This document shows positions 37,197 through 49,418 of a DNA stretch of 64,000 nucleotides, in pieces. The stretch is from the NCBI RefSeq assembly GCF_001625215.2, contig NC_030383.2:63912949-63976948 (forward strand). Direction: 5' to 3'. The stretch is from Daucus carota subsp. sativus. Lineage: Eukaryota; Streptophyta; Magnoliopsida; Apiales; Apiaceae. The translations under genes were made by a program, and so were the position numbers. The notes below the pieces were generated by a model. That model searched no databases. It was given only the letters and a program-made list of their open reading frames with translations, and was not told the DNA's origin. Within the stretch, counting starts at the first letter, position 1, and each line of letters starts with the position of its first letter.

Positions 37197-37388
37197 ATAA
37201 CATTTTTGAAATTGATAACCCATCTTTCATTCTTCGTCCCTGTTCTTCGAGGAAGTTAAATATAACACACGTCCAAACGCGGTCTTATTCTTATATCTCA
37301 CCGAGTCAAAACCCTCGATCCAAACTCAACTCAGCCGAGTCCAATTTTTCCAATTATATGGCTTTTAACACTTAAAACACCTTAATCA

Positions 37389-40300
37389 ATGGCTTTAATT
37401 CTGCGATTTGTGCTAGTATTGATAGCACTCTGTTTGGCTACAAGTGAAGAAGTGAATAACAAAGAAGAGTTCACTGAAGAGCTGCTGCTGAAGCCGCTCT
37501 CTGATCGGAAAGTGCTCTCGCAGTTTCACTTCCGCCACATGCTTCCCGATGAACTCGGCTCTCATCATAGCCTCTTCCCCAAAGCCATCTTTCAGTTGGT
37601 ATATTCGTCTTTTCGGTTTCGGTTCGGTTTTTCGGTTTCGGTTTTTATTTCCGGAAACCGCATTTTATAATAATGATTATTATCGATTAATAATAATAAT
37701 TGTATGATTATTAATAGTTATTAATAGGAGTTTAAATATTTATATCGTTTAGTATTTAGAAAATTATGGAAGTGTTTATATATGTTGACTTATGTGATAA
37801 ATGTCTGATTCGCGATTGATTTTGGTGAATGTAGTTCGAGTAGCTCCTAGATTTAGAGAATTATGGCAATGTGTGTTGGTAGTGGTTAAGTTAACGAGGA
37901 ATTGTTTTGTTTGAAGTTGCTACGAGAAGATGTGGAAGTAATGTGGTTTACGGTTTTGATTGAGTGGAGGTATGTGTGTATTGAAGAAGGTGTGAGCAGC
38001 TCTAGTGAAGGATTTTGTCCTTTTAGTTTATATTGCTTCAGCTTTATGATGTGGACCTTTATTTTTCAGATCCAATTTGATGACCTTGTGTTGTGGTCTG
38101 TGGCATATTAGTATCTATGTTTGAGAGTAGTAGCTCTGTCATGCTGCACACAATGAAAATCTTCTTTAAGGATATATTGACATGTAGTCTCGTTGTACTC
38201 ATATTATCGAATGAGTTGAGTTTTAATTAATAGAAGAAATATGTCCGTGCAGCATTATCAAGTGAATATGTTATGAGTATTTTGGAACTTCTGTTATGCT
38301 GTATCTTCTTGATTGAATTCCTTGATTTGTGTACTATATAAAGACTGAAAATGTATCAGTTGTATCTTACATAATATTTGGAAAATTGGATGATTATTGG
38401 CATTTTTACACATTTTATTCCATGAAAATGAGAAAGCTGGGTAGCACTAAGGCTGAAACTTGCTTCTGAGTTTTGGTTTATTGGTGATCTTTCAGTTTCT
38501 CCTTCTTTATTGATGACTGTTGACCCCTTCTATCGGTCTTGTAGAATGGACGACACAAGTCCTATGTAGCATCATCGATCTTTTATAACGAATGACAGCC
38601 ATCCTATGTAGCACATTACTGGCATTTTTGTGTTTTGTATGAGTTCTACTACTAATATTATTTCTATCATTTTTGTGTTTTGTTGTTTGTATATTGTTTT
38701 TTAAACTCAAATTTATATGTTTTAAATTTCTTATTGTTTATATTTTACCATCCATGACTTCAACCAAACAATGACTTAAATGCTTGTTTAACATGTGTTA
38801 TATATATATGGAATTTCTTTTTATTCCAGAATGTTCAATTGTTCACTCAACATAGTGTTGTGCCTCGGCCAGGTTCAAAAATTCAGATTGCGGGAATTGG
38901 AATTGTCTTTCACACAAGGTCGCTGGAATTACGAACGATGGGGTGGATATGACCCATTATCTAGCAGCAATGCAAAGCCTCCGGGAGTTGAGTTATGGGC
39001 TGTATTTGATGTCCCACAACACGAGGTTGATGCTTCCTGGAAAAATCTAACTCACACTCTTTCGGGTCTCTTTTGTGCTTCAATCAACTTCCTCGAGTCT
39101 TCTACAGCATATTCTGCTCCTGAATGGGGCTCACAGCAATCATCAGGGAAATTGCGTTATGGTGCTCTGCCTCGTGAAGCTGTTTGTACTGAAAATCTCA
39201 CACCCTGGTTAAAATTGCTTCCTTGTCGAGACAAAGCCGGGCTTGCTGCATTAATGGATCGACCATCAATTTACAGAGGATATTACCATTCTCAACGTTT
39301 GCATTTGACCTCAAGTAAATTTGGTGCCTTAGGATCAACTAGAGGAATAGTTCTTGACCAAACCCTTTCACTTGTTCTTCAACCAAATAAAGAAACTGGG
39401 ACCACATTTTCTAGTAGTTCAGTATACCAACCCGATTGGTCTATGAGCACATTATATGGGAGGGAAGTAGGTGGTAAATGTGTTCTTGCAGAGTCGAGTA
39501 CTGTGTATGTTTTACTAGAAGGAGGCTTAGTATCTACACTGAAAGGTTCATGGAGGAAGGAGGTAGATGAGGTTGACAATCTTGTGATAGAAAATTCTTG
39601 GAGTAACCCAAACTTTGAACTATCAATCCCCCCTAACAAGGTCATTGAAGAAGAAACTACTCTGCACAAAAACCCATCCATCTTATATGTATATTCAGTT
39701 GAGGATAGTGAAGCCTTTAGGCCGTTTGATCTGGAGTTTAGGTGGAAAATTCCTGTTGTTTGGTCATCACCAAAGGCACCATTAACTTCTAGCAGGTTTC
39801 TAACAGGAAGTGGGAATGAGAGGGGAGCTATAGCTATATCCTTGCAATCTAGTAAACGAAAAGGTTTTGTTCCAACTGTTGATGTAAATGAAGAAAGATG
39901 TGGGTTGCGGGTTGATATATTTCAAGTTGTCCCCTGGTATGTGAAGGTCTATTATCATACTACACAACTATATGTAGATGAACAACCCCAGTCTCTTGGA
40001 GATTTTGTCGAAAAGATGCGTGTTTCACCTTCTGAAGACAAGGTGTCTCCTGGTGTCATGGAGATGATCCTAAGGTTACCTTGTGCTGTAAAGTCGGCTG
40101 CATTAACCATAGATTTTGACAAGGTATCTATGCAATTTCTCAGTAGTTCTCCGAGTTCATATAAAAGAATTGGTAAATTTTTGTGTGAAAGATGATTTAA
40201 AAAAGAAAAACCACTTCAGTATCTAGTTAAAATGAATGCACATATGTAGTTCTAAACCCGCTTTAATTTTGTTTTATCATCTCTTTCACTACTTAGTTTA

Positions 40301-42678
40301 GATCCATATGGATTCTATAGACGAAAGTAAGAGTTAATCGAGTTTGTTGAATATTGCTAATGTGTAGGCTTTAAGCTTATACAAGTTTATGTTATAGAAT
40401 CAGCTCAGCAACAGGAAACTAAGAGAAATACTGAAAGTTCTTCTGAATAGATATATAGATCAAGTTGTATCGAAGATGCACAAAGAACCTCCCTGACATA
40501 ACACTTTTTGGAAATATCCTCCTCCATTCGTATCATCCCGACTAACTTCATGGTTTTCTGGTTAGTTAAATGTAGGAAAATGTCAGGGGTGATGGTTTCT
40601 TGTTGCTCTGCTCCGTTGATTCCATATGCTTCTGGATCTAATTCGGTGTCCTCTTATCCTTGTTTAAGTAGTAGACTCAATTTGCGTCGTCAGGAATGAA
40701 CCCAGCTGTCCACTTCTCATCGAACACAAATTCTTCTCTCTTTTCCTGCAGTTCTCTCATGGTCAATCTCTGGAACTCTCCCAAGTGTTGTTTGTATTAG
40801 TGACATTGCTTCGCGTGTTGTAACCTGTATATGGGCTGGTTGCAAGTTTCTGGCCCCTTTGCGACCCCTTTTTCCCTTTCAACCCACCAAGTCAACTTCT
40901 CCACTATCATATTTTACTTTAGGTGGTGGTGAGTTTTGCACTGATGCTGGTTGACAAAGCGACCACATACTCCTGTAATGATTAAAAAATATTCTCTGAG
41001 GCCTTCCTCATCCCCTCCATTTGTTCCATCAGGTTTGTGTATAACATATCCATTATCTAAGAAATCTCTTTAGTTAATTCACCTCACAAGTCTGCTATAT
41101 GTTGCTCTATTGATGCAACTCTTTGAGTTACTTTGCTACTTGCTAGGTGCCTGCAGGAAATTAACAGAAAATACAAAAGTTCTTATAAATTGATAGATCA
41201 ACTTGTATGGAACAAAATTACCTCCATGACATACCACTAGACCTTTAGAGTGGGTGGACCCGAAAAGGTAAATAAAAGAAAAGATAACAATTATACTCAC
41301 CTTTCGTGACCCCCAGTCCCACTATTTAACAATCTATATGATAACTAACTTTTCTCCCACAAGTTTTGTAATTCACTACTCTTTTAGACTCATTATTTAG
41401 TTTGTCTTTGCCGCCTTGTTTTACTGCATTTCCACGCCTAGCATAGGTGATCCTAAAAGGGATGACAGTTTAGTGCAAAAATATAAGAAAGATTAGTTGA
41501 GATTCTTTCACAGTGTGCTTGTTTACAATTATTTGGGGGTGGATTGGGGGTTGGACTGAAGAGATTGTAGGATGATGAGGCAGGGAACGGATCTCTTTTA
41601 CTATATGCAGCCTTACTTTCATCCTCTACTTCTATTTTCAAATTATTTTGGATACCCCATTCAAGATTTTGTTAATGTATTTACCTTAAACTGTGTTATG
41701 CCTCTGCAGGGATTTTTGCACATTGATGAATATCCTCCTGATGCTAATCAGGGATTTGACATCCCATCAGCTATAGTGAGCTTCCCTGATTTCCAAACAA
41801 GACTAGACTTTCTAGTAGGTAACTCTTCAAAGAAGTCACCGATGCTTTCTAAGTTGCAGGTAACAAAGAACGATAATGTCTACAATTTTTTCTTTGCTAT
41901 AGTGAAGCGTTAATTGTCATAAATTAAAACTGTTTCATTGTGTGGACTTGTATATAGGAGTCACGGCACATACAGTCATACACAGAAGTACTACTTGTGC
42001 CTTTGACGACCCCAGATTTTAGCATGCCTTACAATGTCATCACAATTACATGCACGGTGTTTGCTTTGTATTTTGGATCACTACTTAATGCATTGCGACG
42101 ACGTGTAGCAGAGGAAGAAAGACGCCAAAGAGAGATAGGTACACACAAATTAAAATCTATTACTCAAACAATGAGTATCGTTCCTCTACCCTTTCTTTTA
42201 GTACTCGGGGCCTTCCTGATCTATTGTTTTATACTATATTATGGTATACTCTTATTCTAAAGAAGATCTCTTGCAACAAGGACAAAGGTTCCATCTAATT
42301 CACAAGTATACACCTTTGGTGTTCGTTGTATCTGTTTAAGTTAGAGCAACTTGATCGAAGTCAGAAATACCTAAAATCTATACACAAAATTTTTATTTGA
42401 CAGTTCAGTATTCTCCCTATATGGCTGTGTTCGTAGTTGTAGAAAGATACAGTTTGATAGTTACCATTTTCTGAACCTCTATTCATGTACTTGCAGCTGC
42501 CAAGAAGACGGGCAGTTTTCCACTGTTGTCAAAGTTTAAGGCCAAGTTACGAGGACAGTCATGGGAACCCCCACCAACAGAATCCTCCACTTCATCATCG
42601 ATTATGAACAAAAAGCTAATTATGAAAGTTATTCTAGTGGCCGCCATTGCTGCTGGTTGGCAATATTACTACGGGTGA
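37389..42678 (+). CDS. PIG-T: GPI transamidase subunit PIG-T/Gpi16
   Basis: Five exons: 37,389-37,598, 38,873-40,123, 41,710-41,859, 41,958-42,138 and 42,497-42,678, all GT-AG and in frame, giving 657 residues, close to known plant PIG-T. PIG-T is the stabilising subunit of the ER transamidase that cleaves the C-terminal signal of precursor proteins and attaches the GPI anchor. Residues 1-18 are a signal peptide (ALILRFVLVLIALCLATS). Exon 2 carries the family signature FTQGRWNYERWGGYDP and continues as the lumenal domain. Near residue 555 a membrane segment (VITITCTVFALYFGSLLNAL) is followed by an arginine-rich cytosolic stretch, and the C-terminus is hydrophobic. The start is the first ATG and gives the signal peptide. 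Intron 2 (about 1.6 kb) contains an antisense Ty3/gypsy remnant. The gene appears intact. Confidence 0.95.
40380..41240 (-). mobile_element. Decayed Ty3/gypsy gag-protease remnant in PIG-T intron 2
   Basis: On the minus strand, 41,110-40,990 reads KVTQRVASIEQHIADL, stop, GELTKEIS, and later MEQMEGMRKASENI, like a gag N-terminus. 40,700-40,520 reads ELQEKREE, DEKWTAG, then RRKLSLLL, EDTELDPEAYGINGAEQQET and TNQKTMKLVGMI, matching the zinc-knuckle to protease linker of plant gypsy elements. Stops and frame changes are frequent. Imperfect direct repeats of about 85 bp flank it (40,409-40,500 and 41,155-41,240, both with AGATCAAGTTGTAT-like sequence). They could be LTR remains or duplicated target. 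Confidence 0.7.
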
Positions 42679-43706
42679 CACTTGAACCGAAGCTGGAAAC
42701 GCAAACACAAACACAAACATAGGTGCCCCGACATATCTAAACCAGAGCTGGAATTTTAGTCAATAGGCAAGCTATACCACTCACTGTTGTATCATTTGGG
42801 ATTTGCATCCCAATTTTGTATCCTTAGAGTTAAAAAATATATTTTTTTAATGAATTTCATTGTTAGTTTAGACGTTACAAGTGGTGTCCACAGGGTTGTT
42901 CATTGTTTAAGCTGGAATTATGGAATTAGCTTATGGCAATTGATTAGGCTTCACTTCTGAAAATAAAATATATGTGATCGTGCAAATTTTCAAGCTACAA
43001 AAGGTAGAAAACTATCAAAATAAATATTTTCTTCGAATCATATATTATATTATTTTTAAAGAATAATTTAAGACCATTAGAGATGCTTCAAGAGTCTCCA
43101 ACAATCTCTTAAACCATATATTAAATATAATATAAAAAATTGCCTCTTAGCAATTTAATGTACGTTCATTTTTTTTATATTTATTTTTTAATAATATTTT
43201 AATATTAAATTATTTTTATTAAATAAGAGTATGATACCAAGTGGATAGAGAAAGTAAGTGTTTTTATTATTTTATAATAAAATATAACTGAAGAGCAAGT
43301 GATAGGCTCTTGAAAGAAAGGAAAGAAAAGAAGATTCTTAAAATTTTAAAATTTTAATTTTGTTAATATTGTTCTCTTTCAACTTAAAGAACTCTTTCAG
43401 AAGTTTGTTGGAAATGACCTTGTAGATTATAAATGTTAGAGCATTTTCGATAACGTTGATTATAATTATTTGTTAAATTAGATTGATAAGATATTGTGTA
43501 AAAAACATTATAACTAAAATTATTGATTAGAGTGTGATATTTTATAAAAATTGAATATACTTTTTAAGGGTCTTCGCTTGTTCTTGCTACAATAATATAG
43601 TTCTTCTAAACCAATTAGGGGTTAGGGTTTGCGATTGTTGTTTTCATTTCTTCGATTCAACTTGTTCAAATCTATACATACAACTGCCGGTACATATACA
43701 TACATA
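42679..43706. other. Intergenic region
   Basis: PIG-T 3' flank, then AT-rich DNA. About 43,085-43,430 (starts near AGAGTCTCCAACAA, ends near TTTGTTGGAAATGACC) could be another MITE with short inverted ends, and 43,435-43,460 (TTAGAGCATTTTCGATAACG) looks like one end of a PIF-type MITE. Neither is certain. No gene seen. Confidence 0.5.
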
Positions 43707-44230
43707 GGGGCTTATTCCACTACAAACCACACTCTCATACAAACCTAAAAACCACTATTTCCACTCCCATTTTTGCTATGAGCACTCCAATCTTTTTATT
43801 TTTTATTTTTTTTATTTTTCCGGTGGGGTCCACTGCTGACATCATATGCCACGTCAGCACCTGCTGACGTGGCACTGCCACTTCAGCTGCCACGTCAGCA
43901 CTGGGTCAGCCCACTGCTGACGTGGCAGATGACGTGGCAGTGCCACGTCAGCAGGTGCTGACGTGGCAGATGACGTGGCAGTGCCACGTCAGCAGTGGGT
44001 GTGACCCAGTGCTGACGTGGCACGTCAGTGCCACGTCAGCAGTGGGGGACCCCCTGCGCTGACGTGGCGTGGTGACGTGGCGGGGTGGAAAGTGTAAGTT
44101 TGGGGAAGTTGATGGCAAAGCTAGGGGGGTGATATTGTTAGTTTTTAAGAGTTTGGGGGGATATTTGTTTAGTTTTGAAATTGGTTTTTAGGTTTTTATG
44201 ATAAAGTTGGTTTGTATTTGAACAAACCCC
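43707..44230. mobile_element. Inverted-repeat transposon loaded with TGACGTGG sites
   Basis: Imperfect inverted ends of about 55 bp: GGGGCTTATTCCACTACAAA on the left and GGGGTTTGTTCAAATACAAA on the right (minus strand), continuing into CCTAAAAACCA in both. No exact target duplication is seen, only TA-rich flanks. The interior, about 43,830-44,090, is GC-rich and palindromic, with at least 13 TGACGTGG/CCACGTCA motifs. No coding capacity. It ends 28 bp before the ATG of the SAM-domain gene. Confidence 0.75.
43848..44083. promoter_or_regulatory. Cluster of at least 13 TGACGTGG/CCACGTCA bZIP-type sites
   Basis: Eight direct TGACGTGG and five CCACGTCA copies within about 235 bp, mostly as GCTGACGTGGCA and TGCCACGTCAGC, so many pairs can form hairpins. 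TGACGT is the core for TGA-class bZIP factors, TGACGTGG is an unfolded-protein-response element core, and GCCACGTC is bound by G-box factors. The cluster ends about 175 bp upstream of the SAM gene ATG. That it regulates the gene is inference; it lies inside a transposon. Confidence 0.6.
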
Positions 44231-44257
44231 TGCATATATATATACGTTGTAGCGACG

Positions 44258-47200
44258 ATGTACGCCGATCGTGAGTCCAGCGCCGGTAAGCTCTCCGTCA
44301 AAGACCGTCTCCAGCTCGCTGGTTCAGGTAGCCGTCGTCAAAATCACAAGCGGTTAGCTCCTCTCTGTCCCTCTCTCTCTCTATCTCTCTCTCTCCCTCT
44401 CTCCCTCTCTTCGCTCTCTGTATAAGTGTTATGTGTAGTAAAATCTGCTTATTCGAGTTGATATTATGTGTAATTATGTTTTATTTGATTGTGTGGTTTA
44501 GAAGCTTTGTTGATAGTTGAATATGTTAGGTGTTGTGGAGCTGATTCGGCTATGAATTTTGTGATGATAAGCGAATATAGTGGTGTTAAGAGCTAATTTA
44601 AGAATTAAATTATTTCGTTAGTTGGACTTGAAATGAAATGTAAGGAGCTTAGTAGTTTACTGCTTGTATTTTATAAGTTCGTGTTTTAGATGTTTGATAA
44701 ATATGGTATAAAATGAAACTCCGGGAGTGGTATGAAGTTAGGATAGAGTCAGTTGCACACAATTTGCCTAAACTATTCTCCTGGATCTGTTTTGGGATGT
44801 GGGCAGAAAGTGCTTTTGTTCGTATGGTATCTATTAGTATTCTTTTTGTTTTGTTTTGCTTTTGTGGGTTACTTGTGAATAAACAAAGGGATTTTGATAT
44901 AGTTAGAGCATCTCCAACGGTACTCCTAAATCATTTCTTAAAAAATAATATAAAATGTGGCTCTTAGTAAGTTAATACATTGGAAAACGTGAGAACTCCA
45001 ATGCTACTCTTTATAGTTAGCTCCTAACTCACATTTTATATTTATTTTATATAAATGGGAGAAAAAAGTTAACTAAAAGAGAGAGAAGATTGGAATGAAA
45101 ATAATATTATATTGACTTAAGAGCTACTAGATGCTCTTTAAAAGAAAAGAGAGAGAGTAGGCTCCTAAATTTTAAAGAGTATCTAGGAGCCCATTGGAGC
45201 ACTATATTTTGATTTGCTCCTAAAATTTGGACTTAGGAGTTTGTTTAGAGAGTCCATTGGAGTTGCTCTTACAGGAGAGCTAGTATCTTGTAACTCAGGT
45301 CATATCTAATTTATTTTTTTAAGTGCAATTTAATTTTTTCGAGTTTATATACATGTTACAAAAGTAAAACACATTTTTTTGTATGATAGTTAAGATAGAT
45401 TGTGCTTTTGTACATTTTTGCAAAGTTACTTCAGAGTCTGTGTAGGCAATGTGGGCGGAGAGTTCATTGTGTATCTGGTCGACCAATGTTGTATCTGAGT
45501 GGTATTTTTGTGGTATTTTTTTGTTTAGTTGGTTTCTATATATTTTTTATCTTTGGGCACGGGCTTGCATTTCTACCTCAATGTTGTTTCTGAGTGGTTT
45601 TTAGGATAATTGAAATTGTACTTATTCTTGGGTAGTTGTTTTGGGCTTTAGTTCAGAGACTAATGTATTATGTCAATTTGAGTTGGTTGTTCATCATGTA
45701 TTATGCATGTTCTGTTTTAGACTTGACTTGAGACCTCGCCTTGATTGTATGATTTCTGGAAGAGGTAGTGTGTTCTATAAAGAGAGAGATTAATGTAACA
45801 GGTTTAAGTTTTGCACATTTGTTCGATGCATGAAGTTGTATGTTTTTAAGTGAGATGTGTTAATGTCAAGCTGCAATTTGATGAAAAATAAACAGATTTC
45901 ATTGATGCTTGCATTTTTATGTACCTAATTTTTTTTTATTGTAAAAATGGAACCAAATTTTTCTGCAGGCAGAGGCAAGAGGATGACAAATGGGTGCATA
46001 ATCTCTATGATAACAAAGGGACTCAAGTTTTAAGTATGGTTTGTCTGTGATACGTTTTTTTGCAAGTTATTATGCATCTGATCAACGGATTTCAAACGTA
46101 AACAAGTCACCTGTTATGTGTTATATCTGTTTAATTGTAAGTTGATGTCACGAAAAAGATCGCAGAGATCTTCGTCTAAAGCTCCAGAACAAGAGTACTC
46201 AAAGTCAACTCGAGATTGAAGGTATAAGAGATCTGCGTGAAAAGCTGTCTGGTTCAAATAATTCACTAAAGGTGACCACTGCTGCGCCAAAGCGAAGAAA
46301 AGTTGCTGTGGACAGTAGACTTGCTAGGAAAGTCATAGTTCAAGTCCCTGTACAAGAGGCCAAAAAAGTCATGAGGACCATGTCCAAGAAAAAGACTGTA
46401 CATGAGGTTTTATATCTAAATATGCCTTTCATCTTTAGTGATATTGTCTATCAATTCAGATTCATGTCTGTGTCTAGGAGATTACTCTTTCTTACATCCT
46501 CTAGTTGCCATATTATTATTTGAAGTTTGGACTGACTACAAAGTATACAAGCTATGAAGCTAATATCAGTATCTTTTGTTATAATGACAAGTTTATCTCT
46601 TTCTTTGTGTGTGTCTGTGTGTTTGTTTGTGCTCTTATGATAATGAGTTTAAAGATTTTAGTCTTTTATCCCTTGCAACATTTGCACATCACTATTAAGG
46701 GTAGGTCTACTTTGTGTAGATGGGAAAGAAGAAAGAATCATGATTATATTATAATAATGAAAACTTATGGTCATCTATACCATTATTGCTTACACTTAAT
46801 AGGTCCCACTTACAATTACATATCCTTGTTGCAGGCTGAAACTGTGGATAGCTTCCTACAATCCCTGGGTCTAGAAAAATATTCATTAACATTTCAAGTT
46901 GAGGAAGTAAGAATGATCCTTACATGTTGTCTATATCTTTGTTCTCCCTCTGGGTCTAACCACCTTATATGTGCTTTTGCTCTGTAGATTGATATGGCTG
47001 CCTTTTTACATATGAATGATGCAGACCTGAAAGATTTGGGCATACCCATGGTAAACTGTCTATTCACTTCCTGTTTACTGCTATATTCTATGTTGGGGTC
47101 AAGGATCAGTAGAATTTAAAACATTGGAAAGTAACTGTTTTTTTTTGTTATATTTTATGTTAAAATTTTATAATTGGTTTGGCAGAGGTGGAGACTTGGT

Positions 47201-47371
47201 TTGGTACTTCCAGTTCCGGAGCTATATCTACTTCTGAATGTAGGATTGTGAGTTTGCAATAGTTAATTCATCTATGTCCTCTGGGTCAATAATTATAAGA
47301 TGTTTGGCTCACTTGTGATGTTTCAGGGTCCAAGAAAGAAGATACTACTGGCATTGGATTTGATACTCTGA
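44258..47371 (+). CDS. SAM (sterile alpha motif) domain protein
   Basis: Six exons proposed: 44,258-44,352, 45,969-46,033, 46,159-46,406, 46,835-46,906, 46,988-47,050 and 47,327-47,371, in frame, 195 residues. The N-terminus MYADRESSAGKLSVKDRL and the segments KRQRQEDDKW and DLRLKLQNKSTQSQ are conserved in a small plant SAM family. Residues 137-195 are the SAM domain (VDSFLQSLGLEKYSLTFQ, then DLKDLGIPMGPRKKILLALD), a helical protein-interaction module. The middle is lysine-rich and basic, probably disordered. The exon 2/3 joint was chosen to keep the frame (TTTTAA/GTATGG to AAAAAG/ATCGC); the more obvious acceptor at 46,141 would meet a stop. Intron 1 has a (CT)n tract and a PIF-type MITE. 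Molecular role unknown. Confidence 0.85.
44906..45268. mobile_element. PIF/Harbinger (Tourist-like) MITE in SAM gene intron 1
   Basis: Inverted ends GAGCATCTCCAACGG and CCATTGGAGTTGCTC, flanked by TTA at 44,903-44,905 and 45,269-45,271. 363 bp, non-coding. The ends resemble those of the element at 29,492-29,886. Confidence 0.88.
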
Positions 47372-48267
47372 CACTGGGTAGTGCATACTCTTTTGTAAAG
47401 CCAATGGGCTAGCATGTAATGTCTTGTACAACTAACTAATAGGCAGCCATTTGCTTTTTAACCGCTACTCCTCCGGTAAATAAATACCATTGTTCAAGTT
47501 ATTGTCTCTTGCAATTCCTTTCGAGTATGCAATTCTGTGCAACCTTCATATATTACCAGTTCTATTCTTGATTCTCATTTCCATCATCTCTTGCATAAAA
47601 TGTTGTATAGAGCATGTAAAATTAAATCGTGTAACAATTTCGTTGAGTTGCGAATATGCTTGAGTTCTGCAAACATTTTGATGAACTCTATTAAATACAA
47701 ATGAATTCTGTCTGGTTCAATCTATGAACGATACATCAAAGCATCATGCTTGAATGCTGTCTGGTTCATTTGATTCTGTGAATGCTAATCAAAGCATCAT
47801 GCTTGGGTTGGATCTCAATCCCCTGAATTGAGTAGCCACCCTTGTCATTTCCACTCGCCACTTCCATATTCTCCTTCTGAAATTTCTCCCCCACTTCTTT
47901 CAGTATTTCTCTCTGCATATGCATCCGCTTGGTAAGAGTTGCAGTGGAAGTTAACACTCCTTTAACAATTGATTGTATTTAAGTTCTGCACTCCTTGAAG
48001 CAGTTCTTAGTTGCATCGCTTGGGTAGGAGCTCCATCCTATGGAAATGTACGACACATTTCTGATTTTCCACTTTTTACTTCCTTGGCAGTCATCTCCGG
48101 AACCCTGTTCTCTATTGATGCTTTGTTTCTCAGTGATATGAACAGAAGTCCTCTGATAAACGAAAGACAATCAAGGTGTGTAGGTTGTCTTAGCTGACCT
48201 TAGAAGTGCTTGTCTTCCTCATAATTTCAAGCTACGCCCGAAAGAATTTAAACAAGCAGATGACTAA
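47372..48267. other. Intergenic region with a small duplication
   Basis: SAM gene 3' flank. About 50 bp is duplicated at 47,707-47,810 (CTGTCTGGTTCA and ATCAAAGCATCATGCTTG, twice). On the minus strand 47,957-47,766 is open (KRMHMQREILKEVGEKFQKE), protein-like, but I cannot assign it. Confidence 0.5.
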
Positions 48268-49418
48268 CCAGTGGCTTACTATTTTATAAGAAACAAGCTT
48301 AGAGAACCTTTGGCAGATAATGAAAATGCGAAGTTCATCGTCACGGGCCCCAGCTTTGGAGGGGCACTAGCCATTCTTTTTACGGCCATTTTAGCCTTTC
48401 ATGAGGAGGAGTTGTTGCTTGAGAGATTACAAGGAGTCTATACATTTGGTCAGCCGCGTGTTGGAGATGCAAGATTTGGGGAGTACATGGAAGAGCAATT
48501 GAAGAATAAAAACATCTGGTATTTACGATATGTTTACTGTAACGATATGGTTCCTAGGCTTCCTTGTGATGACAACAATTTTATGTTCAAGCACTTCGGA
48601 AAATGCGTCTACTTCAATTGTTCCTACGAAGGACAGGGAAACTGCTTATTATTTCCTCTCTTACTTTTAACTGAAGCGGAATTAGGGATTGCTAACTCAG
48701 GCTGCAACCGGGTGTTAGGTGCCACAAATTTGATGAAAATGACCCCAAATATTAGTATCGGACAAGATGGCCCCGACCTATCACTTTGTAATCCAAAACG
48801 CGGTGTTTATCCTCTTTTCCTTCTTAACGCTACACGATTTAATATTTTGAAACCCTAAATGTTATATCATGTAGTGTCTTATTGTCAAAATGTGAGATCG
48901 TTTTGTAGGGTTTTTCAGACCACAACTGCAAAACATAACATGATCTAGCGTTTTCTTCCAAAAATCAAAACGCTAGATTATCCGGCATTAATAAATGGTA
49001 TTTTGTGACATCTGGGACCTTTTCTCGCCGGGATCCTGGCTGAGGCGTGATTTTCTTAAAATTTGAGTCATGTTTTGTCTTTAAAAATCTGTAGATTTTC
49101 TGATTTGAGCTCTGTCATCAAATAATCAGTAAAAAAATTATTATTTTAAATTTCAACCCCGGGTTGTCACAATTAATGCTGGTACTGCCACTGCATACCT
49201 TCGTAGTTGTATACTATTCAACAGAGTTTAATCACGTTTATGCTTTTTATGAAGATTGTTGTAGAGGAACCGAACAAGAACTACTTTTCGCCTTTGCATG
49301 CGATTCCAAAGATGGCGAATGCAGTCTGGGAGCTTGCAAGAAGCTTTGTCATTCCATACACAAGGGGGGCTGATTACGTGGAAGAGTGGAAGAGGGGACG
49401 TTATTACTGCAATTAACA
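48268..49418 (+). pseudogene. Broken class 3 lipase (oil-body lipase type)
   Basis: 48,272-48,636 encodes [38 protein letters not shown] and [13 protein letters not shown], then [16 protein letters not shown]: the core of a plant oil-body-type triacylglycerol lipase with the serine elbow and the catalytic Asp region. The usual GHSLGG is GPSFGG here. The downstream exon resumes at about 49,266 with EEPNKNYFSPLHAIPKMANA and VWELARSFVIPYTRGADY. It stops at 49,416 before the region that carries the catalytic histidine. About 620 bp of unrelated sequence without a clean donor lies between. All N-terminal exons are absent. It is a truncated pseudogene. Confidence 0.75.

Noticed and set aside
43830-44090. 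CRISPR-like or satellite array
   Set aside because: The repeated unit is a short inverted motif without regular spacing and lies between transposon ends; it is a motif-rich MITE interior.
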